DNA of 64,000 bases, taken from the NCBI GenBank assembly GCA_963789555.1, contig CAWBKY010000005.1, forward strand, positions 102,882 to 166,881, written 5' to 3'. Under the pieces are notes generated by a model that did no database searches, was not told where the DNA came from, and was given only the letters and a program-made list of their open reading frames with translations. This document shows, piece by piece, positions 1 through 9,813 of this stretch. This stretch comes from JACXTP01 sp963789555 (GTDB lineage Archaea > Thermoplasmatota > Thermoplasmata > Methanomassiliicoccales > UBA472). The translations under genes were made by a program, and so were the position numbers. Positions within the stretch are counted from its first letter, which is position 1, and the number at the start of each line of letters is the position of its first letter.

Positions 1-1109
1 CTGGGCATGACCGCCTCCCCCGGCAGCCAACGGGAGAAGGTCAAGGAGGTGTGCCAGAACCTCGGCATCGAGAACATCGAGGTGCGCACCGAGCACGACC
101 CTGATGTGATCAAGTACGTCCAGGACGTGCATATCCAGTTCATCGAGGTGGACCTGCCGCCCGAGCTGCGCCGCGCCACCACCGTCCTCGGCTCTCTCTA
201 CGAGGAATGCCTCAGGGAGCTGGTGGCCATGGGCATGCTGCCGGACAGTGACCGCATAAGCACCAAGGACCTGTTGGCCTTGGGCAAGCACGCTGCAGGC
301 CCGGCTGAAGGCGGGGGAGAGGAACAAGAGGATCTACCGCGCGCTTGAGCGTCAATGCCATGGCCATCAAGGTGGAGCATGCCATCGGGTTGGGCGAGAC
401 GCAAGGGGCCAGCGCCCTCTCCGCCTATCTGGACCGCCTTCAGGCCGAGGCGGAATCGGACCAATCGAGCAAGGCGGCCCGCGCCGTGGTGGAGACGGAG
501 CAGTTCAAGGCGGTGCGGACCATGGCCCAGTCCATGCGCACCGAGCATCCTAAGTTGTCCAGGGTGATGGGCATGGTGAGCCAGCAGGTCAACGAACATC
601 CCAACTCGAAGGTCCTGGTCTTCACCCATTACCGGGACACCTGCGATCTGGTGGCGGGCAAGCTCTCCCGCATCGACGGGGTTAAGGTGGCCAAGCTGGT
701 GGGTCAGACCGACCGGGTGGGGGAGAAGGGGCAGAAGCAGAAGGAGCAGGTGGGGGTGCTGCAGCGCTTCCGCGATGGCGAGTTCAACGTGCTGGTGGCC
801 ACCTCCGTGGGGGAGGAGGGACTGGACGTGGCAAGCACCGACCTGGTCGTCTTCTATGAACCAGTGCCGTCGGAGATCAGGAGCATCCAGCGCAAAGGCC
901 GCACCGGCCGGCGGTCATCGGGCAAGGTGGTGATCTTCCTCACCAAGGGCACCCGCGACCAGGCCTACCATTGGTCCAGCGTGCGCAAGGAGAAGGAGAT
1001 GAAGAGGCGCCTGCTCGGCTTGAAGGACGAGCTCAACCCCTCCAGTTCAGGGGAGGAAGGGACGGAACATCCCGCAGCGAAAGGCCAGAAGAGCCTGCTG
1101 GATTTCTAG
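1..1109 (+). CDS. hef: Hef/FANCM-type superfamily 2 helicase, C-terminal part (5' truncated, two indels)
   Basis: The window opens inside this gene: the first codons read LGMTASPGS, helicase motif III. The second RecA domain follows, with VLVFTHYRDT (motif IV), LVATSVGEEGLDV (motif V) and QRKGRTGRR (motif VI). The family remodels stalled forks and branched DNA. The frame changes near 290 and again near 347; restoring one base at each joins LLALGK to RLKAGERNKRIYRALSVNAM. The protein stops soon after motif VI, so the XPF-type nuclease domain of classical Hef is absent. It ends in QKSLLDF, which fits a PCNA-interacting (PIP) box. The family call is firm; the exact subfamily is inferred. Confidence 0.8.
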
Positions 1110-1145
1110 GGTCGGGTATGGTTTATTTATAGGCAAGGCGTTCGA

Positions 1146-2912
1146 GTGGACATGCTGTTCCGCGTGCTGGTCGACACCTACGAGAGGTTGGAGGCCACCA
1201 CCAGCCGCCTGGAGATGGCCGATATACTGGCCGAGTTCTTCCGAGAGGCGGAGCCGGAGGTGCTGCGTAAGGCGATATACCTCACCCAAGGACAGCTCTA
1301 TCCCGATTTCTACCCCCAGAAGCTGGGCATGGCGGACAAGCTCCTGCTTCGCACCCTGGCCTTCGTCACCGGCATGAAGGAGCCGGCCATCCAGGAACTT
1401 CAGCTCAAGGAGGGGGACCTAGGCGTCGTGGCCGAACGCATTTTCCAGGGCAAGAGGCAGACCACCTTGTTCTCCGAGCCGCTCACCTTCCAACGTGTAT
1501 ACTCAGCGCTGGAGACGGGTGTCGGTCTCGGAGGGGGGTGGTTCCCAGGACACCAAGATGAAGCAGCTGGCAGAGGTCCTGAACGATGCCAGCCCGGTTG
1601 AGGCCAAGTATATCTCCCGCATCGTCACCGGCAAGATGAGGCTGGGAGTGGCGGCCATGACCGTGATCGACGCTCTGGCCATCGCTTTCGCCACCAAGGA
1701 GGAGCGTGATTCTGTGGAAAGGGCGTTCAACATCTCCTCCGACCTGGGCATGGTGGCGGAGGTCCTGACCCGGTCCGGGCTCGAGGGCGTGAAGAACATC
1801 CATGTCACGGTGGGGAACCCCATCCGGGTCATGCTGGCCGAGAGGATGTCCTCCCCGGTGGAGATCCTGGAGCGCATGGGGGGGGCTGCGCCTTCGAGTA
1901 CAAGTACGACGGCGTCAGGGTGCAGGCGCACATCGGGGGGGGCAAGGTCACGCTCTACTCCCGGCGTCTGGAGGACCTCACCGGCCAATTCCCGGACGTG
2001 GTGCGTTCCCTGAGCGCGGCCTTCAAGGGGGATACCGCCATCATGGAGGGCGAGTGCGTCCCGGTGGACCTCAACACCGGCGAGTTCCTTCCGTTCCAGG
2101 AGGTCTCGCACCGACGCGGGCGCAAACATGGACTGGAGGAGGCCATGGAGGACTACCCGGTCCGGCTCTGCCTCTTCGACCTCCTGTACCTGGATGGACA
2201 GGACATGACGGAGGCGCCCTACCTGAGGCGCCGCTCGGCCCTGCAGTCCTGCGTGGAGATCGGCGAGGGGGTCAGGCTCTCGGAGATGCGCGTCCTCGAT
2301 GATGAGGCTGGCGTGCAGTCCTTCTTCATGGAGGCCTTGCGGGACGGTTGCGAGGGGCTCATGGCCAAATCCATCGGCACCGAGTCGCAGTATCGCGCCG
2401 GGAACCGCGGGTTCCTTTGGATCAAGTACAAGAAGGAGTACCGTTCGGAGATGAACGACACGGTCGACCTGGTGGTGGTGGGCGCCTTCGCCGGTCGGGG
2501 CAAGCGCAAGGGCTTCTACGGCGCATTGCTCATGGCCACCTATAACGAGTCCGAGGACCGCTTCGAGACCGTGTCCAAGCTGGGCAGCGGCTTCGACGAT
2601 GCCATGCTGGCCGAGCTGCCCACAAGGTTGGAAAGGCACCGTGTGCCGGAGAGGCACCATCTGGTGAGCAGCAATCTGCAGGCGGACTTCTGGTTCGAGC
2701 CAGGGTTGGTCCTGGAGGTCCTGGGGGCGGAGATCACCGTATCGCCGACCCACACCGCCGCCTTCGGAAAGTTGCGCAAGGACGCGGGTCTGGCCATACG
2801 CTTCCCTAGGTTCACCGGCAAGGTCCGCGACGACAAGGGACCGAGGGAGGCCACGACCAGCGAGGAGCTGATGCTCATGTACGACCGCCAGCTCAAGAAG
2901 GTGGACGAGTAG
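1146..2912 (+). CDS. lig: ATP-dependent DNA ligase (two compensating indels)
   Basis: Seals nicks in duplex DNA using ATP. The adenylation motif KYDGVRVQ lies at about residue 253 (AAG at 1902-1904). An N-terminal DNA-binding domain precedes it. Downstream come the nucleotidyltransferase motifs (EGECVPVD, LFDLLYLDG, EGLMAKS, WIKYKKEY) and a C-terminal OB fold. The reading frame shifts near 1515 (after YSALE) and in a run of eight G at 1878-1885 just before the catalytic lysine. The total length of 1767 nt is a multiple of three, so the shifts cancel, giving about 588 residues, normal for archaeal ligases. The start is GTG at 1146 or ATG at 1152. The breaks are probably sequencing errors because the enzyme is essential. 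Confidence 0.9.
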
Positions 2913-2965
2913 GACCTTATCGCGGACAAAAACGCTTATAAACTGGGCTGGTATAGGTGCCGAGC

Positions 2966-3241
2966 ATGGAGATCGAGCTTTTAGAGAAGGATAAGAACTC
3001 CATCAAGATCATGATCAAAGACGCGGACATGACGCTCATATCACCTCTGGTGAAGACCCTGCTCGAGGACGATGAGGTGTCAGAGGTGAAGTACACCGCT
3101 GGCACCCCGCACCTGGAGCACCCCACCCTGTACGTCAGGGTGAAGGCGGGCAAGCCCCAGACGGCCCTCAAGCGGGCCTCCAAGTCCCTGGCCAACGAGA
3201 TCAAGGAGTCCAGGGAGGACCTTGAGAAGCACTTGAAGTGA
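2966..3241 (+). CDS. rpoL: DNA-directed RNA polymerase subunit L
   Basis: A small archaeal polymerase subunit that pairs with subunit D in the assembly platform (eukaryotic Rpb11/bacterial alpha-N fold). The 91-residue protein has the family core: SPLVKTLLEDDEV, then GTPHLEHPTLYVRVK. ATG at 2966 is chosen because the family begins with this MEIELLE-like strand; an upstream GTG at 2957 would add three residues. TATA-like sequence (CTTATAAAC) lies about 30 bases upstream. truD starts 3 bases after the stop, so the two are probably cotranscribed. Confidence 0.93.
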   Translation: MEIELLEKDKNSIKIMIKDADMTLISPLVKTLLEDDEVSEVKYTAGTPHLEHPTLYVRVKAGKPQTALKRASKSLANEIKESREDLEKHLK

Positions 3242-3244
3242 GCC

Positions 3245-4550
3245 ATGGTCAATGATGAGATCCCAGGCTGCGAGGCCGACCTGGGGATGGAGGTATTCCT
3301 CACCGCCACCCGGGGCGTGGGTGGGCGGCTGAAGCGCTATGCTGAGGATTTTGTCGTCGAGGAGATATCCAATCATCCCCCGCAAGCGGATGGGGGAAAA
3401 TATGTGGTGGCCAAGGTCACCGCCACCAATTGGGAGATGAACCGTCTGGTGCGGCAGATCTCCCGGTCCTTGGGCATAAGCCGCAACCTGGTGCATTTCG
3501 CTGGCACCAAGGACAAACGGGCCGTGACATCGCAACTGATGACCATGGAGGCCGATGCCCAGGCGGTCCGGGACCTGCACATCCACCAGGTCCTCATCGA
3601 AGATGTCTACACTTCCAACAAGCGATTGAACATCGGCGACCTGGTGGGCAACCGTTTCCAGGTCAAGGTGCGGGACACTGCACTGCAAGGCGAGGAGCTC
3701 CGGTCGGAGGCATTGGCGACCAAGGCGCAATTGGACCAAGTGGGGGGGCTTCCCCAACTTCTTCGGTCTGCAGCGCTTCGGCTCCGTGCGTCCGATCACC
3801 CACCTGGTGGGCCGGGAGATCGTCAGGAACGACATGGAGGGGGCGGTCATGTGGTACGTCGGCAACCCCAACGAGGACGAGAACGAGGAGGCCCAGGAAG
3901 CGCGCCGTCGCCTGCAGGAGACCCGGGACTTCGAGGAGGCGCTGCATACCTTCCCGTCCAAGCTGACCTTCGAGCGCACCGTCATCGGCTACCTGGTGCG
4001 CAACCCCGGCGACTACGTTGGCGCCATCCGCGTACTGCCTGGCAACCTGCAGATGATGTTCGTCCATGCCTACCAATCGTACATGTTCAACCGCATCCTC
4101 AGCGAGCGATTGAGGCGCGGCATGCCCCTGGACCGGCCCTTGGTGGGGGACGTGGTCCTGCCGGCGGACAAGAACGGGCTTCCCGACCATGACAAGTATG
4201 TGCCGGTCACGGAGCAGAACTTGGACCTGGTGCAGAAGCACGTGCGCGAGCGCAAGGCCTTCGTCTCCGGCGTGCTGTTCGGTCAGGACAGCGTGTTCTC
4301 CACCGGAGAGATGGGAGAGATAGAGCGCTCGGTGGTGGAATCCGAAGGTTTGAAGCTACAGGATTTCAAGGTGCCGGAGATCCCGGAGTGCAACTCCCGA
4401 GGCAGCCGGCGCGAGCTGTTGGCCCACTACAAGGATTTGGAGCTGAAGGTCGGCGAGAACGAGCTCGACGTGTCCTTCACCCTAGGCAAGGGCTGCTACG
4501 CCACCGTTCTCCTGCGCGAGCTGATGAAGTCCGGGATGCTCGATTACTGA
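3245..4550 (+). CDS. truD: tRNA pseudouridine(13) synthase TruD (one frameshift)
   Basis: Makes pseudouridine 13 in tRNA. Family signatures seen are FAGTKDKRAVTSQ (catalytic aspartate region, about residue 95) and NFFGLQRFGSVRP. The second is reached only after a frameshift in the run of seven G at about 3742-3748. The C-terminal half carries FVHAYQSYMFNRILSER and GCYATVLLRELMK. Removing one base gives about 434 residues, the usual length for archaeal TruD. The gene ends 4 bases from the convergent TPR gene. Confidence 0.93.
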
Positions 4551-4554
4551 TGTC

Positions 4555-7500
4555 TCATAATCGGCTGATGTCGCGTTCCTTGCTATCCTCATCCTCTTCC
4601 AGGTCGGCGCTTGGGGCGCCGCCCTCTCCGGAGCGTAGGCCGGTGCTTCGCCCGGTTCGATGCGTTCCAGCTCGATCTCGTCCGGTTCCGGCTCGGGGCG
4701 CGGCCGGTCCTTCTTCCGGGCCGGGGCGTTGAGGGGCTTCACCCTGATCTGGGTCTGGCATCGGGGGCAGGTGCCGCTGGTCACGCATTGTTTGCAGAGC
4801 AGCGAACCGCACTCCGGGCAGGAGGACTGGGCGCTCTCGCCATGGAAGAGGCACTTGCGCGAGTGGATGCCGGACTCGGTCTTGGACTGCTTGTCCGATC
4901 CGTAGAAGGCGGAATAGAGCTCCCTCTCCGTGTTGGTGTAGAGCAATGGGTCGCGGGTCGCGCTCTGTCGCCTGGACGAGAATCGACCGGTTCCGCCGGG
5001 GGCAGGAACACCGCGTCCGGCGCCTGCGCCTCCACCGGCTCGTCCATGTCCGGCTCCTCCATGCGGGGCGGGGCCACGGTCATCGGCTCCGGCCCATACT
5101 GGGGCCGGGCCGGCGCCGGGGTGCGACGCAGCTTGGGTCGGGCCGTTTTCTTCTTGGCCTTGGGCGCAGCCTCTAATGAACCGACCGAGCGCAATGAGTT
5201 CATCGCCGCCTTGAGGCGCCTGGCCTTGTAGATGCCCAGGTCGAAGGTCTCCATCAGGGCGATGACCGAGCGCCGGTCATCGGGCAGGTCAACGGCGCGG
5301 CGCATCATGGCCTGGACCTCGTCGTCAGGCATCTCCCGGGACAGGTCCAACCCGTTCACGGTCTCGATGTAGGTGTATACCCTCTTCGCGGTGACCAGGT
5401 CATAGCCGGGCAGGGAGGCCCGGACATCGGCCAGCTTCAGGCCGTATGCCGTCACCGAGGGATTGCGGTAGGCGTTCAGCAGTACGGTGTGGGATGCCTC
5501 CTCGTACATCTCCATCTCCGCCTCGGTCAGCTGGGTCACGTCCATGACCTCCTTCTGCTCGATGTAGGCGCTGACCTCGTCGAGCATCTCATAGGGGACC
5601 TGGCAGGAACGGAACGCCTCCTCCTTGTTGAGGCGGCGCCCTTGGCGGGACTCCATGTCCAGCACCCTTGATGCATGCTCGGACACCTCCACCTTGTGCA
5701 GCTCCCGCTCCGCCTGGTCGATGCCCTCCTGGGCGGATTGCATGGCCGGGTCCAGCTCCAAGGCCTTCTGCAGAGCGCGCATGGCATTGGCATAGGAGCC
5801 CTGCCGCAGCAGCACCAGGCCCTTGCCGTTCCAGGCGATGGGGTCGTTCGGGTCCAAGGCCAGTGCCCCATCGTAGCTCTTGAGCACCTCCTCGTCCTTC
5901 CCCAACTTCTCGGCTATGGCGGCCCGTTCCATCCATACCCGCTTCACGCCCGAGTCCAAGGCGGACGCCCGGTCGATGGCGGAGAAGGCGTTGTCCAAAA
6001 GGCCTTGTGATTCGTCGATGAGCGCCAAACGCTCCCAGACCACCTGGTCCGTCGGGCTGACCACGGTGGCGCGGCTGTATGCCTCCCGCGCCTCCTCATA
6101 GCGGCCCATGTTCTCCAGGGCGCGACCTTTCATGCGCAGCACCGTCCCATCCTCCACGCCCAGATCGATGGCGCGGTTGAACGACTGCACTGCCCGGTTG
6201 TTGTCCCCTAGCTTGAGCTGCGCCGATCCCTTGAACTTCCAGGCCTCCGCGTTGTTGCGGTCCAGGGCGGTGGCGTGATCGAAGGCCTCGATGGCCTGTT
6301 CCAATCGGTCCAACGATGCCAGGGCACGGCCCCGGTCCATATGGAAGCGGGCGTTGGCCGGGTTGGCCGAGACGCATCGGTTGAATGCCTGGAGGGCCTC
6401 CTCGTAGCGACGCAGGAACAGCAGCGCCCGCCCCTTGTTGTCCAGTATGCTCATGTCAGTGTCATCGAGGCGCCAGGCCTCGTCGAAGCTGGCCAGCGCC
6501 TCCTGGTAACGGCCCATGGCGGTCTGCAGCACGCCCAGCCGCACCAATGTGGCCTTGTCCTCCGGGTCCAAGCGCATGGCCCGCTGCAGCGTCTCCACCG
6601 CTGGCCCCAACTGGCCCAGGCGCTCCAGCTCGCTGACCTTGTCCAGCATGGCCGCCTTGTTGCCCGGGTCCAATGCCAGTATCTCATCGCAGGTGCGGAT
6701 GATCTCCTCCGGGTCGTCCAGGGCGATCACGGTGAGCCGTTTCAGGTCCCAGGCGTGGATGTCGTCGGGCTCTATGGCCAGGGCCTTGTTGTAGTTGGCC
6801 AATGCCTTCTTGTAGTTGCCCATGCGGTGGTAGGCGATGCCCAGGTCCATGTACGTCTCCACGTTCTTCGGGTCCAGGTGGACGATCTTCTCGCTGACCT
6901 TGATCGACTCCTCCACCCGGTTGAGCTCCAACAGGGAGCGCTTCTTCGCCGCCAGGACGTCGACGTCGCGGTGCGACATCTCCAGCGCCCGGTCGAAGGC
7001 CTGCACGGCCTCCTCGTGGCGGTCCATCTTCGCCAAGACCAGGCCCCGGCGCACCATGGTGAAGCGGGAACGTTTGTCCAGGTTCAGGGCGTAATCGTAA
7101 CAGGCCAGGGCGTCCCCGTAACGGTCCAGCCATTCCAGGCTGATGCCTTTGCTGATCCAGATGTTCTTGTCCCGGGCGTCCAGCTCCAGAGCGCGGTCAT
7201 AGGCCGCCACCGCCTCCTCGTATCGTTTGTCCGCTTCCAACGCCAGGCCAAGGGAGTAGACCACGTCCTTGTCCTCAGGTGAAAGCTGGGCGGCGTTCCT
7301 GAAGGCCTCCACCGCCTCATCGTACCGTTTCATGGCGAAGAGACAGTCGCCCTGCACCCGCCAGAACACCACGTCATCGGGGTAGAGCTCGGCGCCTTCC
7401 TCGGCCATCTGGAAGGCCTCATCGAACATCTCCAGGGAGAACATGGTCATGCTGGCGTCCCGCAGCACCACCTGGTCCTCGGGATGAAGGCGCAGGACCC

Positions 7501-8950
7501 GTTTGTAGAACTCCACCGAGTTCGCCCCCTTGCCCATCCTGTCCAAGGCAACGCCTTTGTCCAGCAGGGCGGAGGCATTGACCGGTTGCAAGGCCAGGAT
7601 GCGATCGCAGACCTCGATGACCTTCTTGTCCTTGCCCATGCGCTTATAGCATTCCTTGATGTCGATGAGGATCTCCAGGCGGTCGTGCTCGATGCGGTCC
7701 GCCCTCTCCAAGTGATGCAACGCGTCATGATAACGACCGGATGCCATGTTGCTCTTGGCCTGGGCCAGGTATAGCTCCACCTTGTTTCCTGCGCCATACC
7801 GTGCCGCCGACTCCGGGCTGCGTTCCTCCTCCACCTCGATCTCGGCCACCGCTGGAGCCATCGGGGCGGGCGGGGCGGCCTGGGCCATCTGCTTGATCTC
7901 CGCCAGCCTCTGGTGCAGCGAGTCCGCCTCGGGACCGTGGCCCATGGCCTCCAGCACCTTGGCCTTGCCGTCCATGGCATCCTTGTTGTTGGGGTCGATG
8001 GTGAGGGCCCGGTCGTAGGCCATGTTGCTCTCCTCGTAGCGGTTCGCCACCAACAGCAGGCTGGCCACCTCGTTCCAGGCGATGACGTCGGAAGGGTCAG
8101 CGCGAAGCAGGTCCTTGTAATAGCGCAACGCCTCGGAGACGTTGCCTTGGTGCGCCACGTGACGCGCTCGGGCGGTCAGGGCCACCTTGTTCCTGGGTTC
8201 GATGGCCAGGACCATGTCGTAGGCCTGTTGCGCCTTGGGAATGTCGTTGATTTTGATGGAAGCCTCGGCGCGCAGCAATAGAGCGGTGGTGTCGGAGGGG
8301 TCCAGGGCGAGGGACCGGTCCAGTTCCTTGATGGCCTCGTTGGGCTTGCCCAGCCTGAGCAATAGTTCCGCCTTCCGTCGCATCCAGCCGGTCTTCTCCA
8401 CGTCTTTGGAGATGATCAGGTCGTAGAGCTTGAGATCGAGGGGGTCCACCGAGACCGCCTTCTTGTAGCTGTCCAATGCCACCACCTCGTCGTTCTCCCT
8501 TTCCGCCACCACGGCACGCAGCATCCAAAGCTGCTTCTTGTCTGGGTTGGTGAGCAGGAGGTTGTTGAGCATGGACATGGCCTCGGGGCCATGGCCCACC
8601 ATGGTGAGTATCCTGGCCTTGGTCATGTTCGCGTCCAGGTCGTCCGGGTTGATCTGGACCGCCCGGTCCGCCGCCTGCAGCGCCTCCTCGTTCATGTTGC
8701 AGTGGAGCATGTCCTCTGCCAAACGAACGTAGGCGTCGGACAGCTCGTCGGCGTTGGCCTCCGAGACCGGACATCCCGCCAAGCTCTCATTGGCTCGGCG
8801 GATCTCCCCCTTGGCGCGTTCCAGCTCGTTCTTTAGTATCATCTGCTCGGCATCATCAATGCAACGCTGAGCTTTCTTAATGGACCTAGTATCGGCATCC
8901 CTAGAGAGAATTAACCCCATCCCCTCACCTGACGAAGGGAGAATAGCCAT
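4555..8950 (-). CDS. Giant tetratricopeptide-repeat protein with C-terminal zinc ribbon (indels in the C-terminal part)
   Basis: From 8950 leftwards the gene encodes more than twenty consecutive 34-residue TPR units (recurring pattern W/A-x2-LG...Y-x2-A-x2-A-F-x2-A-L-x-L-x-P). A helical region with the sequence SYDLVTAKR-like follows, then an Ala/Pro-rich linker. Near 4950 the frame shifts, and the next frame adds a short zinc-ribbon (CLFHGE, CPECGSLLCKQC, CPRC). A further shift near 4615 leads to the C-terminus DLEEDEDSKERDISRL with its stop at 4555, four bases from the truD stop. The corrected length is about 1464 residues. There is no signal peptide or membrane span, so it is probably a cytoplasmic scaffold; the partner is unknown. 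The upstream region has a palindrome that may control it. Confidence 0.8.
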
Positions 8951-8995
8951 GATGCACTAAATACCTTTTTATTGGTTGGAGACGAATTTAAAACC

Positions 8996-9025
8996 TGTCT
9001 GACCGAAAACAGTTTTCTGTCTGAC
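8996..9025. promoter_or_regulatory. Possible operator: two TGTCTGAC repeats flanking a 13-base palindrome
   Basis: TGTCTGAC at 8996-9003 and again at 9018-9025 flank GAAAACAGTTTTC (9005-9017), a perfect inverted repeat about an A. GTCTGAC occurs a third time at 9139-9145. The element sits 46-75 bases upstream of the TPR start, on the far side of its presumed TATA box. This suggests binding of a dimeric regulator; no regulator is assigned. Confidence 0.4.
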
Positions 9026-9430
9026 ATGAAATTATTTCTGTCCAGCCTAATAAATGAAATACATATTGTCATTGCTGGCTATACAATTTATTACGGTATG
9101 ACAAATTATAAATATGGTTGTTCGCTATTACTTATTTCGTCTGACATAAGTCGGACAATAGGATGGGATGCAAGCGAGGAACGGCATATGCCGGGACCGA
9201 GACCATCATACCCTCTCCCTTGAAAGAGATCGTCGCAGCCAAAACACGATCTTTGGCAAGAGGGCGTAAAGTACTCCTCCCCAAGTGGGCAAGTGATTAC
9301 TATATGTGGTCCGGTCCTAACATGTGTCTTTGAAGAGGGAAAGATGGGTTCCCTCTTCAACCTCCAATTTTTCCTATCATTTTGACCTAACACTGAAAGA
9401 GCCTTCCCATCGCCAGACCTCAAAATAAGG

Positions 9431-9439
9431 TTTTAATAT
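9431..9439 (+). promoter_or_regulatory. TATA box for tRNA-Gly
   Basis: TTTTAATAT is centred about 29 bases upstream of the mature tRNA 5' end, the expected archaeal TBP-site spacing. Confidence 0.55.
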
Positions 9440-9464
9440 CAATTTCCCATTAGGAGCGATACCT

Positions 9465-9557
9465 GCAGGTGTAATCTAGCGGTCAGGATTTTAGCCTTCC
9501 ATTTCCTTCGATGGAAGGGGCAAGCTAATTACTCGGGTTCGAATCCCGACACCTGCA
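9465..9557 (+). tRNA. tRNA-Gly(TCC) with 21-nt intron
   Basis: The acceptor GCAGGTG (9465-9471) pairs perfectly with CACCTGC (9550-9556), and the discriminator is A. The D stem is ATCT/GGAT. The T arm is TCGGG-TTCGAAT-CCCGA (9533-9549). The anticodon stem TTAGC (9491-9495) pairs with GCTAA (9524-9528), but 28 bases lie between the arms instead of 7. Reading C-T-TCC-A as positions 32-37 and the A at 9523 as position 38 gives anticodon TCC and an intron at the canonical 37/38 site. The spliced product is 72 nt. CCA is not encoded. The Gly identity fits the TCC anticodon and the archaeal G1-C72 and A73. Confidence 0.88.
9502..9522 (+). other. tRNA-Gly intron
   Basis: Twenty-one bases inside the anticodon loop. 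With the exon they form a 7-bp hairpin (CTTCCAT at 9496-9502 with ATGGAAG at 9511-9517), consistent with a bulge-helix-bulge type substrate for the archaeal splicing endonuclease. The exact cut sites are inferred from the 37/38 convention. Confidence 0.7.
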
Positions 9558-9813
9558 CTCACTTTTCAAAAAAATGGGGGGTGGCGGAAGGTCCGGGTAG
9601 ACCTCCCGCCTATGGGATGGATACAATTCATTTGAGAGCGCCGACCGCCCCTCCTCGTTCAGATTATAGGGCTGGTCCGGCGTTTTGTGCGTTGGGGCGC
9701 ACTTGCATTTCACTGATTCGCGTTATTGTTTATAAATCGGACCGGGGGAGGGGAGCGAACCTGACAGATGACAAGAATGGACACCAGTTCCATTACGTCA
9801 GTTCCGAAACTGC

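Larger units (their letters stand above)
8951..9464. other. Intergenic region between the TPR gene and tRNA-Gly
   Basis: About 510 bases, clearly more AT-rich than its surroundings. It holds the leftward TPR promoter (AT-rich box around 8962-8975), the GTCTGAC palindrome cluster, and the tRNA-Gly promoter at 9431-9439. I see no convincing coding sequence: the short reading frames have no ribosome-binding site or recognisable motif. Confidence 0.6.

Noticed and set aside
6275..7282. 335-codon open frame antisense to the TPR gene
   Set aside because: High-GC repeats leave long open frames on the opposite strand. It mirrors the TPR periodicity, has no ribosome-binding site, and its composition (many V, Q, H, G) is typical of a shadow frame.
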